Origin: Acheta domesticus
Taxonomy: Eukaryota > Arthropoda > Insecta > Orthoptera > Gryllidae
Direction of reading: 5' to 3'
NCBI GenBank assembly: GCA_031308135.1
Contig: JAHLJT010009436.1
Location: 118,980,678 to 119,044,677, forward strand
DNA: 64,000 nucleotides
Shown here: one piece after another, positions 11,030-22,057 of the stretch
How positions within the stretch are numbered: the stretch's first letter is position 1
How the letters are laid out: the number at the start of each line of letters is the position of its first letter
The notes under the pieces: model-generated
What the model saw: only the letters and a program-made list of their open reading frames with translations
What the model was told of the DNA's origin: nothing
Databases searched by the model: none
Made by a program: the position numbers and the translations under genes

Positions 11030-11945
11030 GAAAAATCTACCGTATCCTTACTATCAATTACTAAAATCATCTCACAGAGAGATATTTTCAAATAAAATTT
11101 AACGGTGAAAGTTCAGAACTCATCCCTACAAAATTCAGGAGTACCTCAGGGAAGTGTGCTTGCACCTTTCCTTTATTCACTTAATACTGCCAACATTCCA
11201 ACATCAGTAAATGCGTTGACAGCAACCTACGCAGACGACACAGCCATCTTAGTTCGACACGAAGATCCAGCAGAAGCATCTCGTCTCCTGGAAGAACATC
11301 TGCAATCCATCCACAAGTGGTAGAAACGCTGGCGCCTCAAGATCAACGACAAGAAGTCTGTCCAAATCACCTTCAGTCTGAAGCATGAAACGCGTCTTCC
11401 TATAAAAATCGGATCTCAACCTATTCCTTAAAACGACTTGATAAAATATCTTGGTCTTACTCTGGACAGAAAACTCACGTGGAAAAAACATATTAAGAAT
11501 AAAAGAAAAGAATTAGACCTAAAATGTATGAGGTTAAACTGGTTACTGGGAAGAAAATCATCTTTAAGCATCGAAAACAAAGTAATTGTGTACAAAACAA
11601 TATTAAAACCAGTCTGGACATAAGGCATAAAACTTTGGGGAACAGCTCAAAATTCTATCATTAAATATTACAACGCTTTCAGTCAATAGCTTTAAGAAAA
11701 TTTGTAAATGCCCCGTGGTATGTAACGAAAACAACAACATACAAAGACTTACAGATCCCAACAATAAAAGAAGAAATCAACTAGACTAGTGCAAAATACC
11801 TACAATGACTACATAACCATCCAAATATTCTAGCCATCAACCAGACAATAGTGACACTATCAGACGACTTCGACTACAACATCCTCTAGACACTGCATAC
11901 CGACTGTAAATTGTTCATTTCAGAAATTTCATGTTCTATGTATTT
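11030..11945 (+). pseudogene. Jockey-clade non-LTR retrotransposon RT fragment
   Basis: RT palm motifs in order: LPYPYYQLLKS (about 11038), SGVPQGSVLAPFLY (11138 on), TYADDTAIL with catalytic GAC GAC at 11234-11239, W(stop)KRWRLKINDKKS (about 11320), IKYLGLTLDRKLTWKKHI (about 11438) and the thumb-like LLGRKSSLSIENKVIVYKTI then LKPVW (about 11545-11620), followed by a frame-shifted NAPWYV-like segment near 11700. The set is typical of Jockey RTs. Stops at 11321, 11430 and 11621 show decay. The 5' part (endonuclease, ORF1) is absent, a usual 5' truncation; the 3' end runs to a TA tract. Confidence 0.8.
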
Positions 11946-11949
11946 ATCC

Positions 11950-11950
11950 T

Positions 11951-12013
<63 letters not shown>
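11950..12013. repeat. (TA)n microsatellite at the 3' end of the Jockey fragment
   Basis: About 60 bp of TA with one C interruption. Simple-repeat tails are common at the 3' ends of some non-LTR elements, so it may be the element's own tail. Confidence 0.8.
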
Positions 12014-12018
<5 letters not shown>

Positions 12019-12560
12019 TGTTTAGTGCAAATTGTTAACTATTAATAATGCAACATTAGCAGAGTATGGTCAATGGACTTTACTCCTCTCAAGTACTAGT
12101 TTACACAATTTTATGTAATTTTGCCAAATGTTTGTTAACAAACAAATTGCAAAATAAAATATAATTTAAAAAATTCCATATCGGAAAAAGTTTTGATAGC
12201 TTACTTTTCTGGCAAGGAAAAATCAAGTAGTCTGGGGTCCCACTACTAAAGAGTACGATATCACTTAATGACAACATTGACATCAAATGTAAACATAAGC
12301 TACCGCGGCTCGAGTTCATGTCTTCTTGGCTGACCGGGTGACCGCGTCGTTGGCTGAAAGGCCGACGGTTCGCCTGACAGGTCGCAAGCTTCCTCAGGAC
12401 AGTGACACCGCGGTGCTGCGCATCCGCTATTACATATCTATTAGCCAAGAAAACATTGATATCGGTAAGTTTACTCAGTTATTAGCGTTTTTAAAGGGGA
12501 AAAGTGTAGAATACAACTCAAAGAAGTCCAAATATTTTCAAAAGGAGAGTGGCAAAGTAC
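12014..12560. other. Unassigned, with a GC-rich core
   Basis: A GC-rich core at 12300-12430 lies between AT-rich flanks. No TIR, splice-bounded exon or protein motif was recognised. Confidence 0.35.
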
Positions 12561-12568
12561 GTCATTAC

Positions 12569-14426
12569 TAGGGCCCGGATAATTATGTACTAAAAATTGG
12601 GAAAATATGTACATATATATGTATTATAATATACAGAAATATGTACTCAAAGGTATGAAATATGTAACATTAAGTATCATTATAACAATTATTTTTATTA
12701 AAATACCTTTATCTTAGTATATATTGTTTTGTGTACTTAACATAAAGACCAGCATTAAATATTACAGTTCTCATAATCCTATTATTTTCAAAGATCTCCG
12801 AATTAATAAAAAACATCGTCTCCGATATTATTATACCTTCCCTTTGCGGCTCTAACACGCAACCAATCTTTATAAATGAGATCTCTAAAGAAAGATAATT
12901 TCGAGGAGTCGTGACGAAATGTATTTTGACTGAAAAATATGAAGGATTTGTTTAAAAACGCATCTAAATATTCATGTCAAATACACTTTCGGTTCTTCTC
13001 CGTTTTCTGGATCCAGTGTGGCGGAATTGTTCCCTCATAGCACTGCACTAATAGCACAAATTGTTTCGAATCCTGGGTTTTTCTCCAGAACGGAAGTCCT
13101 CTTTTTCTTCACTAGATCCCCCTATTGACCCTCGAATGATAAATGAACAGATTTTAAAGAAGCAACTGCTGATTGGGTAATTTCAAAGCTACCAGAAAGT
13201 TTCAGGGAACATGTTTACAAACATTTAATTGTATTGCTTACTGAAAAATGGGGCAATATAGTTGTTCATCTTTTGAGTCTCAAACAATTGCTTCGATATG
13301 CCTATAGATGCTGCAGCTTCACAATCAAATTGATGTGTAACTTATATTACAAAATCAAAATTGAGTATTGTAGCTCATTGCGTCAATCGAGGCCCATCCT
13401 TTTTAGAATTGGAAATCAATGCGTCCACTTTATTAAACTGAGATCTAATCAGTTCTGCAAACACAACGTATGCACAAGATAGGTTAGAAGTAGTAATTTT
13501 GGAATAATATCTGCAGGCTTCTGCTGCCTGTACATGTACGGCGCTGCACTAGTACCGGAAGGAAGACATTATGTTTAACTCCATTAGGCCCAAAAATCCC
13601 GTTGTATCGTTAAACAGTTTTGTAATAGTTAGATGGTGGCATTTGGGTAACACTTCACAAGTTAACAAAATAAGACTTACACTTTTAAACGTTCATTAAA
13701 TCTATTACAACCTTGCCGATATGATTTCCTTACACATCACTTCCACGGCGAGATATTACTTCAGTTTTTCGGTCCAAAGAGATAATTTACGAACAACGGT
13801 AGAGGGACGCATGTAAAAATCAGGGAAAGAAAAATGTCAAGGGACCTTCTCGAGCTGGTGCGTGTAGTTTCTGGTGAAGAGTATCAAGGTCAAAGGAGAC
13901 CTCTAAAATATGCGAAGTGGGTGCGCGATATCGCCTGCTAAAGATATCATTTTCACAAATCAAACTTCGTTTCTGTTCTCTGCAATACTCGCGCTGAAAA
14001 CTAACAGAACAGAAGCTATGGATTGCATCGTCGCCTTCCCCTTTTACTTCCAATACCGTTGGCATTCATGGATACACTCATTTCAGCGCGTAATAATAGC
14101 TTCATTTTAGAGAGGAGGCTACAGAAAAAAATGTTTGACAATGCTGAATTGTTTGTTTGGATGATTTCTTATCAAAACCAGAAATAAAAAATAAAGAATT
14201 ATATTTTTTAAATGTAGGATAATGGAAAAATTCAGTAATATGTAAAAATATATTCATTTGTATAAAATATGTAAATATATGTAATTTGGGGCAAAATATT
14301 TAAATATGTGTACTAAAAACTCAACGTTTTTAGCCACTAATCGATGTAAAACGTGAATATATTGTTGATTCGACTTGATAGTGTTACCTTAGGAAAATAT
14401 GTAATTACATAATTATCCGGGCCCTA
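12569..14426 (-). mobile_element. hAT-2: hAT transposon with exact 8-bp TSD
   Basis: Perfect inverted termini TAGGGCCCGGATAATTATGT at 12569 and inverted at 14426, flanked by the identical octamer GTCATTAC (12561-12568 and 14427-14434). On the minus strand near 13490-13385 a fragment reads AELIRSQFNKVDALISNSKK, resembling a conserved block of hAT transposases. The remaining interior has many stops. Length 1858 bp. An inactive element with clean boundaries. Confidence 0.85.
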
Positions 14427-14434
14427 GTCATTAC

Positions 14435-15049
14435 CTTACCGCTCTAACACTAGGGACACATATAGCACACGCTAATGAAATATATTACCACACCAAAGCG
14501 GTAAAGTACTGCACTACGAAACTGATTATATTGGCAAAATGTTTGATTTTAGCTAACCAAAGTAGTTAAAGATTTATTCAGTATTAAAGGCAAATGGTCT
14601 TGGAACAATTAATGACACTTTCTTAAAAAACAATACTTCAGGTGCAAAACTATGCAAAAAATACGGCATCGGGCAATTACTACACAACTTTTTCGAATAT
14701 TATTTAGCATTATTACCGAACGGAGAGGTACACCAGTGCAATTCAGTCACCTACAATATCAAGAAATTTGTTTCATTTCACATGCAGTTGCAAATTCTGC
14801 ACTATATCCGAATAGGTGGGATTGTATCGAGAAGCGCCGGAACAGCAGAAGTAATAGAATGTCCAAGAAGCACTCATCCTATAAATTACAGTGCGAAGAA
14901 CGTTTCAGTAAGGCCTTTGGCCACAAAATTCCAAGTTTTAAGTCCTTAGAACACTTCATTTAGGAGTTATTAAACTAAATACTCGTAGATTTTAAAACGT
15001 CTGCCAATGTTGCGGGTTGCATTTGACATGAATATTTAGATGCCTTTTT
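14435..15049. other. Unassigned sequence
   Basis: A 103-codon open stretch at 14652-14963 (+) is the longest frame. It shows no domain, splice signals or recognisable homology and is not called. Confidence 0.3.
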
Positions 15050-16429
15050 ACTTTCCCGTATACGTACCTATATACGGAGTAATATACGTAGTGTAGGGAA
15101 AAATATGTAATGCTGCGCGAAAATACGGCGAATTTTCGGCAGAAAAAATTCATTACCGGGCCATAATAACGTAAAAGTTGATAAACCCAGTGGCTAAATT
15201 AGGAAAAAATATCCCCTAACACGTGGTATAACCAGAATATTTGTGCCTCCTTCGTACCAAAAAAAAAAATGAAAGAAAAACGTCCGTCCGTCCGTCTGTC
15301 CGTCTGTCCGTCCGACAGACGGATGTCGTCGGATGCCTGTGACAAACACTAGCGCTTAAACCATTAGTACGATTTCTTCCAAAATGAATATTCCCCGGTC
15401 GATCTGGTTCCCCTCGAGGCGACGCCTTTTTGAAGAACTTTCTTAAAAATTTGAAGGTACTTTACATGAAGCCCCCGGACATTTTCAAAATTTTCTCAAA
15501 AAACGGCTCCAATTTTTTTTCTTTAAGCTTCGTGTAAGAATAGAGTAAAATACGCTTATTAAGATGGCATAGATCCGATTTTCACGGTTAACTCTGAATT
15601 TTCGAAAATCGCAAGAGTTTGAATTTTAATCGATGGATTCCTACAACTGTTATATTGAAAATGGAGATCTTTTTCTTCAAATCAAATTTGTTCTCCATTA
15701 TTAGATCTTGCATTAAGTTCAGGCCAATTATTTTGAAAATGTTAATAGTTTTTGCGCAATATGTACAATTTTAAAAAATTACAAAAACAATATTTTCTCT
15801 AAAACTGCTCCAAATTTTTTACTTTCTCGCCTTACGAATGCTTCGTAAGAAGGGAAAGTTATGTAATCGTGCGCCGGAAAACGCGGAATTTTTGTCAGAA
15901 AAACTCTTATAGCAGGGGTCTGGTAACGAAAAAGTGGATAAAACCTGTGGCTAAATTTAGAAAAAAAATCCTCTATCTCGTGGTGTAGTCAAAATCCATG
16001 TTTTGTTGCTTCTTGATACTGCAAAATCGATTGACGGCAACATGTCCGTCTGTCCGTCTGTGGTCAACGCTAGCGCCTAAACCGTTCAGCCCATTTTCTT
16101 CAAAATTGATATTCCCCGATGGTTTTTACTCGTCTCAAGGCCTCTGGAATTTGAAACCGATATTTCATTATTTGAGGGTACTTTACATGAAGCCCATTTT
16201 GAGATTTTCAAAGTTAAAAGAAAATGACTCCAAATTTTTTGATTATATTTTGTTGTTGAATAGTGCAAAGAACGTTTAAGGGAATGATGTAGGTATCATT
16301 TTTGTTGATATGCCCAATTTTTCGAAAATTGCAAAAAACTATTTAAAAACTGCACAATTGAAGATAAAGATATTTGCCTCAAACACAGTCGGTTGTACAA
16401 AATTAGCACTTTAAATAAGGTCATGGGGC

Positions 16430-16725
16430 AGCTGGTTAAAGCGCTTTGGGGTTGAGATCTTCAGGAAGGAAGATGCCGAGTTCGATCCACAGAGGGGGAT
16501 TTTAATTTGATGAATGTGATATTGCAGGAAAAAACATTGAAGAGTGTAGAAACTTTATTGAAAATCATTTCAAGTACTTCTACTCACGAATAGAATCAAT
16601 GCAGATAAATAGATAGGACTTGTCAGTGTTTTCCCAAACTGCATCTTTTAAACAATTTTTCAGCTCTGTTATTCGATTTCTGAAGCGTGTGACATGTCAA
16701 ATCAAGCGTTGTCTAGTATATCTGT
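16430..16725 (+). repeat. SINE-like repeat, copy 1 (tRNA-like head)
   Basis: A-box-like AGCTGGTTAAAGCGC and B-box-like GAGTTCGATCC (about 16489-16499) mark an RNA polymerase III promoter-like head. The body that follows aligns loosely with the body at 17190-17500 (shared AAACTTTAT, GATAAAT, AACAATTTTT and TGTAAAGCGT-type phrases), so this is a diverged family rather than an isolated tRNA. No acceptor-stem pairing. Confidence 0.45.
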
Positions 16726-17189
16726 GTATGAAGAAATTTAAGTAAAATTATGAGTATTTTAACGTTAAATTGTAATACAATATAACCAGAACACATGCGA
16801 TGAACTTACATATTCCTAACGGTTCCGAAATGATTATTACTTTCTCGCCTTACGAATACTTCGCAAGAAGAGAAAGTTATATATTCGTGCGCCGGAAAAC
16901 GCCAGAAAAACTCTTATAGCATGGTTCTGGTAACGAAAAGTGGATAAAACCTGTTGCTAAAGTTAAAAAAATAGTAGTGCTATAGAATGTCAGAGACTTT
17001 ATCGGAGATCTTAGTTTTCTAATCTCTAAATTGAACTTGTTTTTCTGTTATGAATGATGATGTTCCCAGATATCTTCCCCGAGCTCGTAAAGGACATTTT
17101 TTACATACTCTGGATATTTTCGTTTTCTAAAGCGAGAAATGAAACCACCGTACTTCATTACTCTTTTATAAGTGTTTTTCATGCATATC

Positions 17190-17500
17190 CATTGTGATCG
17201 CAGCGGTTAATCAGCGAGGATTGGTACAGGTCTTCCGAGGGAAGCTTCGGCGGTTCGTGTCCTGGTCGTGGAATATTATTTATCAGAATTCTCTGTTGTC
17301 ATGGGAAACAATTGAGAATTCGATAAACTTTATTTAAAACCATGTGAAACCATTTGAATAACAAATATTGATAATTACGATAAATGTACTGGAAGTGTCT
17401 GTATATATTTGTTCAAATTTTTAACATTTAACAATTTTTTACGTCTCTTCTTGGATTTGTAAAGCGTATGTACCATCGTATCAATTGTTCTTTTATCATG
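17190..17500 (+). repeat. SINE-like repeat, copy 2
   Basis: The head has GCGGTTAATCAGCG (A-box-like) and CGGTTCGTGTCC (B-box, about 17253-17264). The body resembles copy 1. Divergence between the two copies suggests old insertions. Confidence 0.45.
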
Positions 17501-17559
17501 CATTTACCATTTTATAGGCCGGTTCGATTCTTTCATGGCTCTGTTCGACCCATGCGGTG

Positions 17560-17650
17560 CTAGCGTGGCGTAGTGGTATAAGTGCCGGTTCGTTAACTTT
17601 GAGTATCGGATTTCGGGTCTCGGTACGGATAACGTTTGCTGGTAGAATAC
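17560..17650 (+). repeat. Third tRNA-like head
   Basis: TGGCGTAGTGGTATAAGTGC (about 17571-17590) is a good A-box, followed by GGATTTCGGGTCTC as a weak B-box. No functional tRNA fold. Probably another SINE head of the same or a related family. Confidence 0.4.
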
Positions 17651-18561
17651 AGTTTTGCTGGTTTATGAAGTAGTGGAATAGCATTAAGGACCATATAGAA
17701 GCAGAGCGAGAAAGTATGTGCGTTGGAAGCACCACTAGTTTCTTTAAACTTTTGGTAGGAATAGTGCTAAATATAGTCTATGAGATGACATAAACGCCAT
17801 ATTGCTCTACTTTTTGTTTTTACAAAAATTTAAAAAATGTATTTTTTTACTTTCTCTCACGTCGTTATTATTTATATTAGCGGCGATTTGTTCACATTAT
17901 TATATTGATGAGTACTACATATGCTTTAAATAATGTCCTATAAAGTTTCTCGAAAACTCAACTTGTTTCAGTGAAAACTAGCTCAAAATTCCGCATTTTC
18001 AGAAACGCTCAAACGCTATTTTCTCATAAATGGCTCCATTTTTTTTCTTCAAACTTTTTGAACGAATAGTGCTATTTGCACTCTTCAATATGACGTAAAG
18101 TTCTTTTTTTTAATATTACACAAATATAATTTATTGAAAGATATCTCACTCCGTTAATTTGCACATTTCCAGCAATTTGTAAACACTATTGTATTTATGA
18201 GTTACACTGTATTTGAGTTACACTTCAAATGTAGTTTTTCGAAGACTCAAAAATTGTTATTCAAAAAACTTCATATTTCGAATTTACGGTAGAGCGTACA
18301 CGCAATTTTCTTAAAACCGGCTGTAAATTTTTCAAAGAAAATTGCCATTTAGAACAAGGTTTTGCTGTTCTTTAATATTTTTAAATAATTTTTCGGTTAT
18401 ACTCTTAGGAAATCGAAAAATTACGGAAATGTCAAAAAATGTAGTTGGGCGGCGATAAATGGTAGCTGCCAATAGTTTGTGGCAAATCCGAATAGCTAGC
18501 CGAGATCAAAGGAAATTGAAAACTAGTACAGGAAAGTCTGTGCTATTCTGCAGACCACTAG

Positions 18562-19039
18562 TTACACAAGTCTTTCATACACTCATCGTCTCATGTATTA
18601 TTTCAGTAGTATAATTATTATATTTGTTTGATTATTTTTTGGCTCGGAATTGCTTTTCTTGAGGTATGTAAGGACGCAGAAAATAATCCAATACTTTTTA
18701 GTATACAAATAATTGTTCAAGTTTCGCACTACAGCAAGCTGGCATCCTGACTCTCCAAAAGCCACTCGGTTCTTCATAACAAATCAAGGAAAGTTGGACT
18801 TTTTTTTTGGCTTTCCCAAGAGTAATAACATTTTCTATTATTTTTGTGACTATCAAGGAAAGCGAAAAGCTAACTCTCAAGGAAGATTGAATAATTTCGT
18901 CAAATGTTGTTTTTAAAGAAGTATGAATTGTTCCAAGAACATCTCTCTATAATGGTGAATAAACTTTTATTGAAAATTTGTTTCAAACATCAATCGCATT
19001 GTTATTTTGTTTGATATTCTGTAAATACGTTAGTAGTGT
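18562..19039. other. Unassigned AT-rich sequence
   Basis: No gene or element ends recognised; includes a TTTTTTTTGG tract near 18800. Confidence 0.35.
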
Positions 19040-19115
19040 CTCTTCTTTATGGAAAGGATAGACAAATGGATAGGGAAAGGATGGGATTTAACATGCGAGA
19101 GTTCTCGCACGGGTA

Positions 19116-20609
19116 CGCTAGTCGTCATAAAAAAAGCTGCACCCAGAAGGACGAGGAGGACTGCGATTATTGTTGGCAGGAAGGTAGAGATTACCACCCA
19201 TATTAGTAGGACCAATATTTACTGCGCTATACGCCCACAGAGTGTACATGTTAGTTTGACGTGAGATCTCCATGTTGACAAACACAAGCGTCCAGACGTG
19301 GCATGGAGTTGTACAGGTCTCTAATAGAGTCCTGTGCTAGTCCATGCCATGCATCCTGCACCTGAGCGCGCGGTACTTGCCGATTGGTGTGTAGGGGTGG
19401 GGTCCTTTACGCACGCTCCGTAGCACCCCCAACATTCTCGATCGGGGAGAGCGTCATCTGCACGTACACTACGTCTCGGCGACGCTTTCGCCGGTTGTCC
19501 TGTTAGATGCTTTCGAAAGGGGCCACATCGCGGGTGTGCGGGAGGCTGGTTGGTCCTGTCGCTGTATTTCGCGCCACACCGGTCGTACGGACACCACCAT
19601 CGCCCGCTGCTGGGGCAATGGATTTAGGAAGGCATGCACACACGAACTGCAGGATCTGGACGTCTACCACTCACCATGAGGAGGGAGGACCGACGGATTG
19701 TTCACCACGCGCGAACAGATACAACAGCAACGATTGGTGTTATTCAGCGGGCTGTGCAGCCTGCACTGTCACTTTTTTGCACATCTTGTAAGTACCAGTA
19801 CCATTGGCAGGCGGTTTCACAACGCAAGGCTCGCCGCACGTCGACCGTTACGATGCCTGCCACTCACAACCCAGCATCGTCGCTACAGACTCGCCTGATG
19901 CCGGGAATAATGGACCTGGGGCCATGCAGACTGGCAGCGGGTCATCTTCAGTGACGAGTCCCGCTTCAGCCTTGATGGCGCCGACCACCTGGTCCGTGTT
20001 TGGAGGCGCAGTGGAGAGCACCACGTCGAGCTGTTTGTGGTATCCCATCACACGTCCCGCCAGCTTGGTGATATGGTGTGGGGCGCGATATCCCATGGTG
20101 CCGGTTCACCGCTAGGGTTAATTGAAGGTACCGTGACATCCATACGGTTCATTCAGAAGATCCTGCAACCGGTGGCTCTGCCATTCGTGAACGTCCACGT
20201 CCATGCCCTATTTCGAAAGGATAACGGGCGTCCAGATACCGTAGCCATCCCCAGAGCTTGTCTTGCAGCTGTGGATACTTTTCCACGCCCAGCAGCATTG
20301 CAAGACCTGTCCCCGATTTAGAATGCTATGGTGCGTGCAATCACGATTTCACCCTCACCCACCAATCTGCAAGAACTGTTCGCTCAGGTGCAAGCTGCAT
20401 GTAATGGATTAGCACAGGACATCATTCGAGACTTGTACATTTCCATGCCTCAATGTCTTAACGTGTGTGTTCGCTAAATTGGCGGCCCCAGCTCCTACAA
20501 ATGTGGAAGTGTAGTCATTTCGTATGCGTGGTACCCTCTATCTGCATGCCAACAATGATCTTAATCCGCCGCGTCCTTCTGAGTGCAGCTTTTTTTATGA
20601 CGATGAGTG
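19116..20609 (+). mobile_element. Tc1-like transposon (degraded)
   Basis: Inverted termini share GTCGTCATAAAAAAAGCTGC and AGAAGGACG (left about 19120-19155, right about 20567-20605 inverted), with TA on both sides (19114-19115 and 20610-20611), the Tc1/mariner target. Length about 1.5 kb, normal for Tc1 elements. Encloses a broken transposase gene on the same strand. Confidence 0.85.
19503..20478 (+). pseudogene. Tc1-family transposase pseudogene
   Basis: N-terminal helix-turn-helix: FERGHIAGVREAGWSCRCIS and HTGRTDTTIARCWGNGF (about 19509-19630). In shifted frames follow REDRRIV, a LPLTTQHRRYRLA segment, then DWQRVIFSDESRF (catalytic Asp at 19953-19955), VRVWRRSGE, GDMVWGAISH, and the second Asp region KDNGRPDTV (Asp at 20220-20222). 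The third catalytic position lies in DLSPI(stop)NA: the expected Glu codon is TAG at 20319-20321. At least two frameshifts. The order and motifs identify a Tc1-like DDE transposase; it cannot be functional. Confidence 0.8.
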
Positions 20610-20611
20610 TA

Positions 20612-21239
20612 TCTTATATGTAGATTTTAATTTTCTTCAATATATTTGTACAATTCAATTGTTAATTACAGTTTTAAAAATGTTTTTCAATGCCTAGTTA
20701 GATTTTGTTGTCAGATGACACTAACGGATTTATAGTCTCATTTTCATGTTGATTGTTTCTAGCATTTAAACAAAGAAGGTTTTGTACAGAGGAGCATATA
20801 AATCGGTGATGCATCTTTAAACATTCCATGAAATCCAAGTTCACTCAGTTTATCGATATAGTACGTTACGGAGAGTGAAGAATATAATTTTCCCAGAGAA
20901 AATGTAAATAGCCTGCAAATTCTTTCTTTTTAGAACGAAATTTCAATGTTCAGTTCGGGTTGACAGGAAGCGCCTCAGCGGTACAGTAAAAGGCCACTTC
21001 TGATGTGAAAAGTATGGGGGTGGGATAAAAACACTCCATCACCTCATTTCAGAGCGCAGGACCGGAGCAATTTTAGTGGTCACAAAAATGGAAACGAGAA
21101 TGAAAACGGGAGTGGTGATAATGGAAGTGCTGAGTTATGACGGAAAAGAACCACGATGGGCGAGACTTTAAACAATCAATATCGTAGGACGTGGGAAAAG
21201 AGAAAAAAGCCAAAGAACACCAGGGGCAAGAAGTAAGAG
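20612..21239. other. Unassigned sequence
   Basis: No recognised coding or element termini; purine-rich stretches at 21050-21235. Confidence 0.3.
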
Positions 21240-21965
21240 CGATTAGTCACGCGCTTGTAATCCCTCATTACCCCTCATATTATTAACATTATCATAACTT
21301 TGACCCCTACAATCAGTGATGTCGATCCCATTCTCTGTTAGAAAGGTAAACAAACTTTCTGCAAACTGTGCAGAACTATGTCCTTCCATAATCAAAAACT
21401 TTAAAATCTTTGGACTGCTCCAAATGGTAAAACTTATCGAATAATGAAGATCAGCTGATCTGTGTGTGCTACATCGAGCGTTGAATCTAGTAAAATCGAA
21501 TAATATGTACTACATTCCTTCATTTCATTTATAATTTAAGCGAGGTACGTTTAAGATGATGAATTCTGCAGACACATTTTGGATAAATACGAATATTTTT
21601 TACCCCTTTATTTCCGTAAGTATTCCAGTGCTCGGACACAAAAGGATCAAATTTAACGGCAATATCAAATATTTCTAAATAATTACCATTTTGTGAAGAA
21701 CCATTTGTTTTATCACTGCCTCGAAAAACAAGACCTCGTTCTGCCAAAAATGCTATGACCCCGACAAAGGGTTGCAGAACATTTCACCAATATTGTTTCT
21801 TTTTCTCTATTTCATCAACAATTTCTGGGTCTACGCGTTCACCTTTCGAGCTAGTTAAGGCAATAACGTGCTTGTGTGAAACACTTTCTTCATGTCGATT
21901 CAACATTGAATTAGAAGAAAGTACCCAAACCCGGGCTCCATTTTGTTTTCGAATATTTTGAAATT
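21240..21965 (-). pseudogene. hAT transposase pseudogene (ZMYM1-like group)
   Basis: The minus strand, with a few breaks, reads VDPEIVDEIEKKKQYW, then an uninterrupted 72-codon block (21747-21529) with AERGLVFRGSDKTNG, NGNYLEIFDIAVKFDPFVSE and HGNKG-like GNKGV, followed in other frames by YYSI-like, HTDQLIFIIR, FTFLTENGIDITDCRGQSYD and MRGNEGLQA. This order (FRG, NGN(Y/F)LE, DQL, CRGQSYDNA.M.G) is characteristic of hAT transposases related to zinc-finger MYM-type proteins. No TIR could be placed, so the element ends are lost. Confidence 0.75.
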
Positions 21966-22057
21966 AAATTTTCCATACAATTAGGCTTATATCAAAATAT
22001 TTGTAATGCATACCTTACTTAGTTTTACACATTTATAATCTACTTAAAAGGATTGTA

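Larger units (their letters stand above)
15821..17737 (+). mobile_element. Element A2 nested in A1
   Basis: 5' terminus ACTTTCTCGCC with a hairpin (CTTACGAA/TTCGTAAG) at 15821. The 3' end has GCGAGAAAGT (17706-17715), the exact inverse of its own 5' decamer, then a GTGC/GCAC hairpin and CCACTAG ending 17737. A second A2-like 5' terminus at 16839 indicates a tandem or further nested copy inside. The interior also holds SINE-like segments (16430-16725, 17190-17500). Confidence 0.7.
15050..18561 (+). mobile_element. Element A1, near complete, split by nested A2
   Basis: The 5' terminus ACTTTCCCGTATACG begins at 15050 after a T run. The 3' terminus, with the subterminal inverted copy AGGAAAGT, a weak hairpin and CCACTAG (ending 18561), precedes T. 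Element sequence runs 15050-15820, stops at CCAAATTTTTT, and resumes at 17738 with TTTCTTTAAACTTTTGG, exactly where intact copies continue. Total about 1.6 kb without the insertion. Includes the GTCCGTCC tract near 15282-15313. Non-coding. Confidence 0.75.

Noticed and set aside
14652..14963. 103-codon open frame between hAT-2 and element A
   Set aside because: No motif, no splice signals, ordinary AT-rich composition; cannot be distinguished from chance.
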